This document shows, one piece after another, positions 16,666 to 25,528 of a stretch of DNA of 64,000 nt. This stretch comes from Teretinema sp942493045 (lineage in GTDB: Bacteria > Spirochaetota > Spirochaetia > Treponematales > Treponemataceae). Made by a program: the position numbers and the translations under genes. The notes beneath the pieces were generated by a model, which saw only the letters and a list, made by a program, of their open reading frames with translations, did not search any database and had not been told where the DNA came from. The stretch's first letter is position 1. Each line of letters opens with the position of its first letter. The DNA lies in NCBI GenBank assembly GCA_942493045.1, contig OW818665.1:2232001-2296000 (forward strand), written 5' to 3'.

Positions 16666-17000
16666 ATTTCTCCGTCCTCCGGGGACTGTTCTTTGCGGAC
16701 CATGGCGTATACATCCATCAACTGACTGCGCACCGCGTCCAGGGAAGGGCGCAGCGCGGTAAAGCGGGAGTCGGTCAGCTCGCTGAGCATCCGTTCTCCG
16801 GCTCCCTCCAGGGTGTATTTTTTTTCCTGAACCAGAAATTTCAGGCGGGAAATCAATTCAACATCCCGTGAACTGTAATGGCGCCGGCCCTGATTGTCTT
16901 TCCGCGGACGGATAAAGGGCACGACCTCTTCCCAATACCGCAGTACATGGGGCTTGATTCCGGTCAGCCGTTCTACCTCACCGATGGAAAACTCGCTCAT
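16662..17000 (-). CDS. Small MerR-family transcriptional regulator (112 aa)
   Basis: The N-terminal winged helix of the MerR type is clear: FSIGEVERLTGIKPHVLRYWEEVVP, then GRRHYSSRDVELISRLKFLVQEKKYTLEGAGERM. The remaining 35 residues form a dimerisation helix; there is no effector-binding domain and no metal-binding cysteine, so it is the minimal MerR form. I start it at the ATG at 17000, the first methionine that precedes the DNA-binding domain directly. It overlaps der by about 7 bp and the Rsm22-like gene by 4 bp, so it is expressed with housekeeping genes. Target unknown. Confidence 0.85.
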   Translation of the reverse strand: MSEFSIGEVERLTGIKPHVLRYWEEVVPFIRPRKDNQGRRHYSSRDVELISRLKFLVQEKKYTLEGAGERMLSELTDSRFTALRPSLDAVRSQLMDVYAMVRKEQSPEDGEI

Positions 17001-17005
17001 CGCGC

Positions 17006-18451
17006 TCAGCGCTCCCGCTCTTCCCACTTGCGCCGGCTACCCTTGAGTTCAAGCACTACCGGTATCTGCGAAAAACCCAAATCCTTACGGATACGGTTGC
17101 GTAAGTAAGAGAGATAGGACTCACTAACCGCCTCCGGGCGGGAGGCGAAAGCCATGAAGGTAACGGGATTAGTACCGGTCTGCACCATGTAGCGAATCGA
17201 GAACTTGTTGGTGCGTCCCTGGGGCGGCGGAGAAGCGGCGACCCAGTCACGCAATGCCATATTCAGGGCCGAAGTCTCAATCTTCAAGGACAGCTGCTCA
17301 TGCAGGGTGAGCGCGGTTTTCAAAAGCTCACCGATACCGGTTCCCTGCAGCGCCGAAAGAGACAGCACCGGGGCAAAATCCATCTTGCCGAACATCACCT
17401 TCATGTCCCGCTCGGCCTTTTTAAAGGTCTTGGCGTCACCGTCCATCAGGTCCCATTTATTGAGCACAAAAATAACACCCAGTCCGCGTTCGCTGGCATG
17501 GGCAATTATCTTTTTATCCTGATCGGCCAGACCTTCCTTGGCATCAATCATATGAAAGACGATATCGGCGTCGGCCAGGGATTTGATGGCCCGGTTTACG
17601 GAATAGTACTCTATATCTTCGTGAACCCGGGACTTGCGCCTGATTCCGGCGGTATCCAATACCCGGAAGGACCGGCCGTGCCATTTAAAACTGCCTTCGA
17701 CCACGTCGCGGGTGGTACCGGCAATATCCGATACTATCGAGGAATCCTTGCCAAGCAGACGATTGGCAAGGGTTGATTTTCCGGTATTCGGTTTTCCGAC
17801 GATGGCGATGCGGATTTCTTTTTCGCCGGTGTCTTCCACGACTTTTGAAAAGTCCAGTTTGGAAGTAATCATTTCGCCGAGCTCGGTCATATTATCGCCG
17901 TGCTCGGCGCTGATGCACAGCAGATCCTTGAAACCGAAGCGCATAAAGTTCCAGGCCTCGGCCTCGCGGCGGCCGCCTTCGGTTTTATTGACCACGACCA
18001 GCAGCCTGTTTCGCCAGGGCCGCAGCAATTCGATAAACTCCTCGTCCTCGGCCGTCAGTTCTCCGGCTTCCAGCAGCAGCACCACCAGATCGGCTTTTTT
18101 GAGGGAGGCGAGGGTTTTTTCCACCACCAGTTCATCCATGATGGCTTCTTCGGTTCCGACCTTGCGGTCCAGTTTAAAGCCGCCGGTATCCATGATGCGC
18201 ACGGGCTTGCCGTTGATGAAAGCCGAAGCCTCCAGCGGATCCCGGGTCACGCCGGGAGTCGGGTCGGTAATTGCCCGGCGCTTGCGCAGCAGCCGGTTAA
18301 ACAGGGTGGACTTGCCGACATTCGGGCGGCCGACAATTACCACCAGCGGCAGGTTGGTCCAGCTGAGGCTTTCGTCAAAACAGCGTTCCACGATAACGGG
18401 GGCAGCTTCATCCTCGGAAATTTCTTCCGGCAGATTGGTATCTTCATTCAT
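17006..18451 (-). CDS. der: Ribosome-assembly GTPase Der (EngA) (481 aa)
   Basis: Der is an essential GTPase of 50S subunit maturation with two tandem G domains and a KH-like C-terminal domain. G domain 1 has VGRPNVGKSTLFNRL, DPTPGVTRD, DTGG and NKTE; G domain 2 has VGKPNTGKSTLANRL, AGTTRD, DTAGIRRK and NKWD. The KH-like end has RTNKFSIRYMVQTGTNPVTF. The chosen start is the ATG at 18451; a GTG at 18490 would add 13 residues. NKTE instead of the usual NKxD in domain 1 is a conservative change. The start overlaps the ptsI stop by 8 bp, so translation is probably coupled, as no strong Shine-Dalgarno is visible. Confidence 0.95.
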   Translation of the reverse strand: MNEDTNLPEEISEDEAAPVIVERCFDESLSWTNLPLVVIVGRPNVGKSTLFNRLLRKRRAITDPTPGVTRDPLEASAFINGKPVRIMDTGGFKLDRKVGTEEAIMDELVVEKTLASLKKADLVVLLLEAGELTAEDEEFIELLRPWRNRLLVVVNKTEGGRREAEAWNFMRFGFKDLLCISAEHGDNMTELGEMITSKLDFSKVVEDTGEKEIRIAIVGKPNTGKSTLANRLLGKDSSIVSDIAGTTRDVVEGSFKWHGRSFRVLDTAGIRRKSRVHEDIEYYSVNRAIKSLADADIVFHMIDAKEGLADQDKKIIAHASERGLGVIFVLNKWDLMDGDAKTFKKAERDMKVMFGKMDFAPVLSLSALQGTGIGELLKTALTLHEQLSLKIETSALNMALRDWVAASPPPQGRTNKFSIRYMVQTGTNPVTFMAFASRPEAVSESYLSYLRNRIRKDLGFSQIPVVLELKGSRRKWEERER

Positions 18452-20174
18452 AAGTTTTAATCTTTTCCTGTACAAGTTTACGGATTTCACGGGCGGTAGT
18501 CACAGTGAGCGCCAGGGAGGCCAGGTCGGCGGCCTCGGCCACTGTGACTTTACGAAGCAGTTCCTTAACGGGGGATAACAGGGCCGGCGACATGCTGAAA
18601 TTGCGCAAGCCCATACCCAGCAGCAGCAATACGGCGGCTGGGTCTCCGCCCATTTCGCCGCAGATCGAGACCTCGGACTGGCCGGCTTTTCCGGCGTCGA
18701 TGGTACGCTTGATCAACTGCAATACCGCCGGATGAAAACCGTCAAATAAATGCGATACCCGCGGATTCTCCCGATCCACGGCCAGCGTATATTGAATCAG
18801 ATCATTGGTGCCGATCGACATGAAGTCGGCCTTGCGGGCCAGAGCCTCGGCACAGAGCGCGGCCGACGGAATCTCGATCATCACGCCGACTTTCAAATTG
18901 CGGCTGAAAGCCTGAGAGCGCGCCAGGCACTCAGCCTTAGATTCCTCGAGCACTTCCAGTACGGCATCGAATTCCTCGACACCGGATATCATCGGAAACA
19001 TTATTCCCAGGTTTCCGAAAACCGAAGCGCGCAGCAGCGCGCGCAGCTGGGTTTTGAACATTTCGCGACGGTCCAGGCAATATCGCACCGCCCGCCAGCC
19101 CAGCAGGGGGTTTTTTTCGCCAAGATCCTTCTGTTCATCCAGCATTTTGTCAGCGCCGGCGTCCAGGGTTCTGATAATTACCGGAGCGCCGGCCATGGCC
19201 TCGATGGCCGAGCGGTAGGCGGCTAACTGAGTTTCTTCATCCGGAATATGATCGGAAAGCAAATACAAAAATTCGGAACGGTACAAACCGATTCCGTCAG
19301 CGCCTTCCTCACGGGCGGCGGCGGCTTCCTCAGCCATGGCGATATTGGCACGCAGCGAAAGCGCTACCTTGTCACGAGTTTCAGAGCGGACTTTCAGGAG
19401 TTTGCGGCGGGCAATATCCTGCTCTTCGCGGGAGCGGACACTTTCGCGGCTGCGTAAACGATACGTTTGAACCTGATCGACGGTGGGCTCGCAGATTACC
19501 ATGCCGTTCTCGGCGTCCAGAACGATTTCATCACCGTCGCGCACGCCTTCCAACAGACCGCGCACGCCCATAACCGCCGGGATCTGCCAGGTACGGGCTA
19601 GAATGGCAACGTGACTGGTTGCCCCGCCTTCTTCCAGCGCTATACCGATTATGCCTGAATCCTTCAGGCCGAAAGCCTCGGAAGGCATTATATTGCGGGC
19701 CGTCAGAATCACGCCCGGCGGAATAAAGCGTCCGGAAACTCCATGTCCGCGGATTAAATGGCCCATCACCCGGCCGAAGGCATCTTCAATATCCACCGCC
19801 CGTTCCGACAGATAGGCGTCACCGGTAGAGCGCAAAGTCAGAACTGCCTCATCGACCTTGTCTTTTAAGATGGACTCAATATTTAATTTGCTGTCAAACA
19901 ACCGGCTGCGGATCTGCGGTATAAACTCGGGATCGGACAGCATCATCAGATGGGCGTCCAGAATTTCAGTCTGTTCGCGGCTGCGGTCGTCTTTCAGAAG
20001 GTTTATCTCGTCGCGGGAGCGGCTCAGGGCGTGTTCAAACCGGGCCCAATGCGAACCAAGCTCGGCTTCTATCACCGCGTATCGGGGGACGGAGACCGGC
20101 GCTTCTTCGGGCAGACAAAAAACGGGACCGACGACTATGCCGCGGGAAGCTGATAAACCTTCGAGTTTTTTCAC
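18444..20174 (-). CDS. ptsI: Phosphoenolpyruvate-protein phosphotransferase, enzyme I (PtsI) (576 aa)
   Basis: Enzyme I moves phosphate from phosphoenolpyruvate to HPr. The N-terminal part has the HPr-binding helical domain and the phosphohistidine loop EEGGATSHVAILAR. The C-terminal barrel has GIGLYRSEFL, IIRTLDAGADK, NPLLGWRAVR, GVMIEIPSAAL, MSIGTNDLIQYTLAVDR and ICGEMGGDP. All are intact. The start is taken as GTG 20174 because a good promoter ends 7 bp before it and homology begins at once (KKLEGLSASRGI); upstream sequence is non-homologous. No ptsH or PTS permease is nearby, so it may serve regulation (with the HPr kinase-like systems of spirochaetes) more than sugar transport; that is inference. 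Confidence 0.93.
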   Translation of the reverse strand: MKKLEGLSASRGIVVGPVFCLPEEAPVSVPRYAVIEAELGSHWARFEHALSRSRDEINLLKDDRSREQTEILDAHLMMLSDPEFIPQIRSRLFDSKLNIESILKDKVDEAVLTLRSTGDAYLSERAVDIEDAFGRVMGHLIRGHGVSGRFIPPGVILTARNIMPSEAFGLKDSGIIGIALEEGGATSHVAILARTWQIPAVMGVRGLLEGVRDGDEIVLDAENGMVICEPTVDQVQTYRLRSRESVRSREEQDIARRKLLKVRSETRDKVALSLRANIAMAEEAAAAREEGADGIGLYRSEFLYLLSDHIPDEETQLAAYRSAIEAMAGAPVIIRTLDAGADKMLDEQKDLGEKNPLLGWRAVRYCLDRREMFKTQLRALLRASVFGNLGIMFPMISGVEEFDAVLEVLEESKAECLARSQAFSRNLKVGVMIEIPSAALCAEALARKADFMSIGTNDLIQYTLAVDRENPRVSHLFDGFHPAVLQLIKRTIDAGKAGQSEVSICGEMGGDPAAVLLLLGMGLRNFSMSPALLSPVKELLRKVTVAEAADLASLALTVTTAREIRKLVQEKIKTYE

Positions 20175-20181
20175 ATTTTTC

Positions 20182-20210
20182 AATATAACCGAAAAAAACA
20201 AGGGCCGCAA
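20182..20210 (-). promoter_or_regulatory. ptsI promoter, leaderless geometry
   Basis: On the minus strand TTGCGG (20210-20205), 17-bp spacer, TATATT (20187-20182); the GTG start at 20174 lies 7 bases downstream. No Shine-Dalgarno fits between. It is divergent from the GerMN-gene promoter. Confidence 0.6.
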
Positions 20211-20238
20211 GGAGCGCGCGGCCGCGTCAGGTTTCTCC

Positions 20239-20267
20239 TTGCCAAGCGGGTCTTTTCGGCGTATCAT
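20239..20267 (+). promoter_or_regulatory. Promoter of the GerMN-domain gene, leaderless geometry
   Basis: TTGCCA (20239-20244), 17-bp spacer, TATCAT (20262-20267); the ATG at 20274 is 6 bases further, at the expected transcription start. Confidence 0.65.
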
Positions 20268-20273
20268 ACTGCC

Positions 20274-21113
20274 ATGGCAACGCGAAAATCAAAAAAAAAT
20301 CAGGCATCCCTGGGCTGTATCTTCTGGATAGGCTTTATTTTACTGTTAATTATCCTGTTTTTCTTCTACCGCAAGAATATCAGTTCGACGCTGGAAAAGA
20401 CCGGCTTTTTAGATAAATTCTTCCCCGGGAACCAAACCGTTGAACTTACCGACCCGGCCACGGTCGCGCCTCCGGCAATCACGATACAAGATACGGAGCC
20501 GGCTGCGACTCCCGCCGCGCAAACCGCGGAACAGAACACGACCTCCACGCCGGCTGCAAACACCGTGCCGATAACTACCACAGCTCCCGCGCCTACGGTT
20601 AACCCGGCTGCCACAACCTCCACCCAAAACAGCGCGACATCCGCCACTCAAACCGCTCCGGCTTCCGCTACCGTAACGGCTAAACCGCCGGCCACCCGCC
20701 GCGCCACGCTCTGGTTTGTGAGTATCGACAGTGACGGCCGGGTTCTACGCAAGGAAACGGTCCGTGAAATGGCGGTAACGGATTCCCCTCTGACCGAGAG
20801 CCTGAAAACCCTGTTCGCCGGCACCACCAGCGCCGAGTCAGCCAAGGGTCTGCGCAGTCTGATTCCGCCAGCCACCCGGCTTTTAGGCGTTTCGGTACGG
20901 GACGGCGTGGCTACTGTCAATGTCAGCGAAGATTTTCAGTTTAATCAGTATGGTATCGAAGGATATTTAGGTCAGCTCTCCCAGATCGTCTTCACGGCTA
21001 CCAGTTTCTCCACCGTCAGTTCAGTGCAGTTTCTGATCGAGGGTCAGCGCCGCGAATACCTGGGCGCCGAAGGCATCTGGATCGGTACGCCGCTCTCCCG
21101 CGATAAATTCTAG
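20274..21113 (+). CDS. GerMN-domain membrane-anchored protein (279 aa)
   Basis: A basic N-terminus and one membrane helix (about 14-33) are followed by a long Thr/Pro/Ala-rich spacer (about 55-140) and a C-terminal GerMN domain (about 142-275). The domain shows LWFVSIDSDGRVL, SLIPPATRLLGVSVRDGVATVNVSEDF and VQFLIEGQRREYL. GerMN occurs in spore germination protein GerM and in envelope lipoproteins of non-spore-formers, with a suspected role at peptidoglycan. This protein is probably extracytoplasmic with the spacer spanning the wall region. It stands alone between ptsI (divergent) and ymdB (convergent). Confidence 0.85.
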   Translation: MATRKSKKNQASLGCIFWIGFILLLIILFFFYRKNISSTLEKTGFLDKFFPGNQTVELTDPATVAPPAITIQDTEPAATPAAQTAEQNTTSTPAANTVPITTTAPAPTVNPAATTSTQNSATSATQTAPASATVTAKPPATRRATLWFVSIDSDGRVLRKETVREMAVTDSPLTESLKTLFAGTTSAESAKGLRSLIPPATRLLGVSVRDGVATVNVSEDFQFNQYGIEGYLGQLSQIVFTATSFSTVSSVQFLIEGQRREYLGAEGIWIGTPLSRDKF

Positions 21114-21135
21114 CGGAGAGCCGAACCGCGGCCGG

Positions 21136-21933
21136 TCAATCCTCAGTGACAGCGACTCTTTCAACGGAAAGCGCTCTACCGGTAACCCGGTCAACCATAA
21201 CCAGCAAGCCGCGCAGACAGGCCTGGCCTTCCGCGCCCTCCATACGGTACAGCACCTGGGTGATGTTGCGTTTGACGACCAGAGCCGGATCAACTCCGAT
21301 AACAGAGCGCAGCGGCCCGGTCATGCCGAGATCGGTCTGATAGGCGCTACCCTTAGGCAAGACCCGTTCGTCTGCGGTTTGAACGTGGGTATGCGTGCCG
21401 ACAACAGCCGAAACCCGGCCGTCAAGATAAAAAGCCAGGGCTTCTTTTTCCTCGGTGGACTCGGCGTGAAAATCAACCAGAATTACCGCAGTCGGAGCGC
21501 TTTCCTGCCACCGCGCCAGCTGGCGGTCGGCGCAGCGAAAGGGGCAATCCAGGGCGGTCATGAACTCGCGGCCCTGCAGGTTTAATACCGCGAACCGGAC
21601 GCCGTTCTTTTCAACTTCAAAAACACCGCTACCCACGGCCTCCGGATAATTGGCCGGACGCAGTACGCGGCTGTCAGTTTCCAAAACCGGCCACAGCTCC
21701 CGTTTCTCAAAGGTATGATTTCCACCGGTAATTACGTCGGCGCCGGCGGTAAAGACCAAGGCGGCGTCTTCGGCGCTGATGCCGGTTCCGGCGGAGGCGT
21801 TCTCGCCATTGATGACGGTAAAGTCTACTTCCCTGGACGCGATCAAAGCCGGCAGCAGGGTACTCACCGCGCGCATGCCAACCGTACCGAAAATATCGCC
21901 GCCGAGAAAGATGGTTATGGTATTATTCGTCAT
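21136..21933 (-). CDS. ymdB: YmdB-family metallophosphoesterase (265 aa)
   Basis: The family (TIGR00282) hydrolyses 2',3'-cyclic nucleotides and affects biofilm and RNA turnover in Bacillus. Metal-binding motifs: FLGGDIFGTVGM (Asp), INGENASAG (Asn), TGGNHTFEK (Asn-His), VDFHAES and VGTHTHVQTAD (His residues), then DLGMTGP. Its length is standard. It overlaps the upstream metallophosphoesterase gene by 11 bp and shares its transcript. I see no missing metal ligand. Confidence 0.9.
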   Translation of the reverse strand: MTNNTITIFLGGDIFGTVGMRAVSTLLPALIASREVDFTVINGENASAGTGISAEDAALVFTAGADVITGGNHTFEKRELWPVLETDSRVLRPANYPEAVGSGVFEVEKNGVRFAVLNLQGREFMTALDCPFRCADRQLARWQESAPTAVILVDFHAESTEEKEALAFYLDGRVSAVVGTHTHVQTADERVLPKGSAYQTDLGMTGPLRSVIGVDPALVVKRNITQVLYRMEGAEGQACLRGLLVMVDRVTGRALSVERVAVTED

Positions 21934-22636
21934 CAGTATACTCGGCCGTGCGCAGGCTGTTGATAATGCCGCCCCGCCAGGGAACCAGCCTCTCGTTCAG
22001 AGCCCGCACCGACCGTTCTATGTCGTAGGGAATACGTATCACTTCAAAACGCAAATTTCCCCCTGCAGTATCAATAAGGCCGAAAGCCGCGCGGTTGTCT
22101 CCATCCAGCGGCTTCCCGAGACTTCCGGGGTTGCAGATCCAGGCTTCTCCGACCTTCTGAAAACGCGGGATGTGCGTGTGCCCGCAAATATAGACAATCG
22201 GTCTGGTGATATCGATTTTTGTTTCATCGATGGTTTCCTCGTCGGAATTGTGCCGGCCGTGAATCATGTCGATATGCAGGCCGTCAATGTCAAATTGATG
22301 GCGGATTTTTAGCTGTTTCAGCCAGTTGCGGTTATCGGCGGAAAGCTGATCGCGGGTCCAGCGGCAGTGAATGACCCCGTCCGGGCTTCCGAAGTAGGGA
22401 TTATGGTCCAGGGCGCGTTCGTTGATGATATAGCGATCATGATTGCCGGCCAAATAGGCCGATCCCTGCACACTGCGCAACAGAGCCACCGTTTCTTCGG
22501 GGAAAGCCCCGAGGTTCACATAATCGCCCAAAAAATATACCGGCAGATCGGACAAACCCTCTTTTTCAAGGTATCCAAAAAACGCTTCCAGAGCAGGAAG
22601 GTTGGAATGTATGTCAGACGCCAGTATGAATCTCAT
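21923..22636 (-). CDS. YfcE/MJ0936-like metallophosphodiesterase (237 aa)
   Basis: Calcineurin-type phosphoesterase: DIHSN (residues about 8-12), FLGDYVNLG, AGNHDRY, MIHGRH and CGHTHIP carry the dimetal ligands. NPGSLGKP near the C-terminus is typical of YfcE-type single-domain phosphodiesterases. The ATG at 22636 starts the domain directly; a frame extending upstream is not homologous. First gene of a two-gene operon with ymdB; two phosphodiesterases in one operon suggest a shared nucleotide or RNA-end-processing role (inference). Confidence 0.87.
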   Translation of the reverse strand: MRFILASDIHSNLPALEAFFGYLEKEGLSDLPVYFLGDYVNLGAFPEETVALLRSVQGSAYLAGNHDRYIINERALDHNPYFGSPDGVIHCRWTRDQLSADNRNWLKQLKIRHQFDIDGLHIDMIHGRHNSDEETIDETKIDITRPIVYICGHTHIPRFQKVGEAWICNPGSLGKPLDGDNRAAFGLIDTAGGNLRFEVIRIPYDIERSVRALNERLVPWRGGIINSLRTAEYTDDE

Positions 22637-22645
22637 TGAGCTATC

Positions 22646-22674
22646 AGTATAGAGTAAGATTCTCCCTTTTTCAA
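22646..22674 (-). promoter_or_regulatory. Promoter of the phosphodiesterase/ymdB operon
   Basis: On the minus strand TTGAAA (22674-22669), 17-bp spacer, TATACT (22651-22646). The ATG at 22636 is 9 bases beyond the -10, leaving a leader of only 2-3 nt. Confidence 0.62.
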
Positions 22675-22701
22675 CAAACATTACATTTTTCAGTATCGGT
22701 A

Positions 22702-22730
22702 TTGATGAGTCCGCCGGCTCTGACTATAGT
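22702..22730 (+). promoter_or_regulatory. Promoter of the ABC importer operon, leaderless geometry
   Basis: TTGATG (22702-22707), 17-bp spacer, TATAGT (22725-22730); the ATG at 22736 follows after 5 bases. Confidence 0.62.
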
Positions 22731-22735
22731 GGGGT

Positions 22736-23632
22736 ATGCGCAAAGTACTATTGATTTGTCTTCTGTTTCCGCTGATTCTGATCACAACCGCCTGCGACCG
22801 CAACAGCCGGTCCGCCACCGCGCCAAAACCAGAGCCGGGCAGTCTCCGCATTGTCTCGCTGGCCCCGGCCGCCACCACCATCGCCGTTGACCTCGGCCTG
22901 GGGCAGTCCATTATCGGCGCGGACAGCTGGTCAGCCTCTCAGGACGGCGTGAGCGCCGGTATTCCCTCCTTTGACATGATGCGGCCGGACATTGAGCAGA
23001 TTTGGGCGTTACAGCCGGATATCATCCTGGTTTCGGCCATTACCCGCGGCGGCTCTCAAAAAGACCCCCTCAAAGACCTAGCCGAAGACGGAATTAAGGT
23101 TATCTATTTTGAGGACAGTAAAACCCTTGAAGATATCCGCGCCGATATCCGAACACTGGCGGATATCCTTGGAAGAAAAACCGCCGGCGAAACGCTGATC
23201 GAAGACATGAACAGCGAAATACAGCGCGTCAGCGCCATTACCCAGACAATCCCGGCCGAATCCAGACGCAGCGCCGTCTTTGAAATCTCGGCCGCGCCAT
23301 ATCTCTATTCCTTCGGTAGCGGCGTATTTCTGGCTGAACTGCTGGATATCGCCGGAGTACGCAATGTGTTCGGCTCTCAAAGCGGATGGCTGGCGGTAAA
23401 CGCCGAAGCCATACTGGCGGCTAATCCGGACGTCATCCTTACCAATGTTTCGTATATAGAAGATCCGGTAGCCGAAATCATTGCCCGGAAGGGTTGGGAA
23501 ACCCTGAAAGCCGTGCGCAACGGCCGGGTATTCTATATTGACAGCGATGCCAGCTCCCAGCCGACGCACCGGGTGACGCTGGCGCTCGGCCAAATCGCGC
23601 GGGCGGTGTACCCTGAATACTTTACCAAGTAA
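22736..23632 (+). CDS. Metal-chelate/cobalamin-type ABC transporter binding lipoprotein (298 aa)
   Basis: A lipoprotein signal (MRKVLLICLL, lipobox TTAC) is followed by a class III (TroA/BtuF/FecB) binding fold: RIVSLAPAATTIAVDLGLGQSIIGADSW, MRPDIEQIWALQPDIILVS, a long central helix (about 135-165), then NVFGSQSGWLAVNAEAILAANPDVILT and GRVFYIDSDASSQPTHRV. The LAPAATT and W-rich features fit cobalamin or siderophore binders; sequence alone does not decide. First gene of a three-gene importer operon; the permease start lies 4 bp after its stop. Confidence 0.88.
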   Translation: MRKVLLICLLFPLILITTACDRNSRSATAPKPEPGSLRIVSLAPAATTIAVDLGLGQSIIGADSWSASQDGVSAGIPSFDMMRPDIEQIWALQPDIILVSAITRGGSQKDPLKDLAEDGIKVIYFEDSKTLEDIRADIRTLADILGRKTAGETLIEDMNSEIQRVSAITQTIPAESRRSAVFEISAAPYLYSFGSGVFLAELLDIAGVRNVFGSQSGWLAVNAEAILAANPDVILTNVSYIEDPVAEIIARKGWETLKAVRNGRVFYIDSDASSQPTHRVTLALGQIARAVYPEYFTK

Positions 23633-23636
23633 GCCC

Positions 23637-24656
23637 TTGATTCCGGTGCTGACCGGAACGGCATTGCTCTCGCTTGTCTCCCTGGCTCTGGCTCTGCGCT
23701 TCGGTTCAGCCGGCATCAGCACCGCCGAGCTGCTTGAAGTAGTAGGCTCACGCCTGCTGGGCCGGCCGCTCAACGCCGCCGTCCCCGCCTTTTTGGACGG
23801 CATCATCTGGACCCAGCGCCTGCCGCGCGTCCTTTTAGCCTATCTGGTCGGCGCAGCCCTCTCCGTCAGCGGCGCTATCATGCAATCGCTCTTAAAAAAC
23901 CCGCTGGCCTCTTCTTTTACCCTGGGCGTCTCCGCCGGAGCCTCGCTGGGCGCCGCCCTGGTAATCACCGGAGCGCTGACACTGCCCTTCGCGCCTTTTT
24001 TAGGCATTCCCCTGGCCGGCTTTCTTTTCAGCCTGCTGACCATGGTTCTGGTAGTGCGCTTCTCCGCGGCCATTGACCCCCGGTTAGGCCACAACACCGT
24101 AATTTTAACCGGCATGGTGGTCTCGCTGTTTATCAGCGCTATCCTGACCCTGATTGCCGCCGTCTCCCGCGAAGAGCTGGAACAGCTGGTCTTCTGGCAG
24201 ATGGGCAGTTTCGCCATGAAGGGCTGGACCGCGGTGCGCGTGCTCTTCCCGATCGTACTGGCCGCTACCGCCGCCGCTATCGCCCTTTCCCGGGAACTGG
24301 ATATTTTAACCTTCGGTGACGACGAGGCGGCCGCGCTCGGTGTGCCGGTACTACGCACCAAACGGATTCTGATTACCCTCACTTCCGTCTTAACCGGCTG
24401 CGCGGTAGCCTTTGTCGGCATTGTCGGTTTTATTGACCTGATTGTTCCGCACGCCGTACGCCGCCTGCTGGGTCCGGCGCACCGCCTGCTCTTGCCGACG
24501 GCGGCTTTAGCCGGCGGTTCCTTTATGGTGCTGGCCGATCTGCTTTCCCGGACGATACTCTCACCCATCGAACTGCCCGTCGGCGCGGTCACCGCACTGG
24601 CCGGAGCGCCGTTCTTCGCCTGGATCTATCTGCGTTCCCGCCGGAAGGCCGCCTGA
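23637..24656 (+). CDS. FecCD/BtuC-family ABC permease (339 aa)
   Basis: Ten-helix permease of the siderophore/cobalamin type. Typical segments are RLPRVLLAYLVGAALSVSGAIMQSLLKNPLASSFTLGVSAGASLGAAL, GDDEAAALGVPV (coupling helix for the ATPase), FVGIVGFIDLIVPHAVRRLLG and LADLLSRTILSPIELPVGAVTALAGAPFFAWI. The start is probably the TTG at 23637, 4 bp after the binding-protein stop, or a GTG at 23646. The stop overlaps the ATPase start by one base (TGATG). Confidence 0.92.
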   Translation: MIPVLTGTALLSLVSLALALRFGSAGISTAELLEVVGSRLLGRPLNAAVPAFLDGIIWTQRLPRVLLAYLVGAALSVSGAIMQSLLKNPLASSFTLGVSAGASLGAALVITGALTLPFAPFLGIPLAGFLFSLLTMVLVVRFSAAIDPRLGHNTVILTGMVVSLFISAILTLIAAVSREELEQLVFWQMGSFAMKGWTAVRVLFPIVLAATAAAIALSRELDILTFGDDEAAALGVPVLRTKRILITLTSVLTGCAVAFVGIVGFIDLIVPHAVRRLLGPAHRLLLPTAALAGGSFMVLADLLSRTILSPIELPVGAVTALAGAPFFAWIYLRSRRKAA

Positions 24657-25474
24657 TGAGCACGCCCCTGATCAGCGCCCGGTCGCTTTGTGCCGGCTAC
24701 GGTGCCAAAGAGATCATCAGCGGCCTCAATTTCAGCGTACAGGCCGGGGAACGCGTGGCCGTCATCGGACCGAATGGCTGCGGCAAGACCACGCTGCTGC
24801 GGGCTCTGGCCGGGATTCTACCCTACCGCGGATCACTGCTCTTTACCCTGACCGATCCGCAGTCCCCGCAGCGGGGTCAAATACTGGAACGCCGCCAACT
24901 TTCCGCCCGTCAGGGCGCCCGCGAAACCAGCCTGCTCTCTCAGCTACCCAGTCTGTTTTTTTCCTACAGCGTGCGCGAAACCGTGCTGACCGGCCGCTAT
25001 GCCCGCCAAAAAGCCTTTCAGTTCGCCGCCGAATCCGCGGAGGACAGCGCCGCCGTCGACAGTGCCTTACAGGCCGTCGCCCTGACCGAACAGGCTGATA
25101 AGGACATGGACACCCTTTCCGGAGGCCAATTACAACGGGTTTTTCTGGCCCGCGCTTTAGCCCAGGACAGCGCTACCATCCTGCTGGATGAACCTTCCAA
25201 CCATCTGGACCTGCAGTTTCAGGGAGAATTGATTGCGCACCTGCGGGCCTGGACTACCCAAAAAACGCGCGCCTGTGTCGGCGTTTTTCATGATCTAGCC
25301 CTGGCCCTGGAGTTCGCCGACACCGTCTGGTTAATGAACGACGGAAAACTGGTCCGCTCCCTCCCGGCCGCGGAGTTGCCGGATAGTCCGGAGTTGACGC
25401 AAATCTACGGAATTGATGTAGCCGCGCGAATGCGCTCGCTTCTGGAACGCTGGAACACCCAAAAAGCGCCATAA
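24656..25474 (+). CDS. ABC transporter ATP-binding protein, FepC/BtuD type (272 aa)
   Basis: ATPase of the importer. Walker A is GPNGCGKTT, the Q-loop region LLSQLPSLFFSYSVRET, signature LSGGQLQRV, Walker B ILLDEPSNHLD, and the switch His in FHDLALAL. A short insertion after Walker A (residues about 62-90, including a charged stretch ERRQLSARQGAR) is unusual for the family but keeps the frame. Co-translated with the permease. Confidence 0.93.
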   Translation: MSTPLISARSLCAGYGAKEIISGLNFSVQAGERVAVIGPNGCGKTTLLRALAGILPYRGSLLFTLTDPQSPQRGQILERRQLSARQGARETSLLSQLPSLFFSYSVRETVLTGRYARQKAFQFAAESAEDSAAVDSALQAVALTEQADKDMDTLSGGQLQRVFLARALAQDSATILLDEPSNHLDLQFQGELIAHLRAWTTQKTRACVGVFHDLALALEFADTVWLMNDGKLVRSLPAAELPDSPELTQIYGIDVAARMRSLLERWNTQKAP

Positions 25475-25492
25475 CCTGGCCGCCGGGCCGTC

Positions 25493-25521
25493 TTGTACAG
25501 CCGGAAAGTCTCTGTTATTGT
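25493..25521 (+). promoter_or_regulatory. Putative promoter of the gamma-carbonic-anhydrase-like gene
   Basis: TTGTAC (25493-25498), 17-bp spacer, TATTGT (25516-25521); the ATG at 25529 follows after 7 bases and no Shine-Dalgarno is present. The hexamers are weaker than at other sites here. Confidence 0.45.
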
Positions 25522-25528
25522 TGAACTC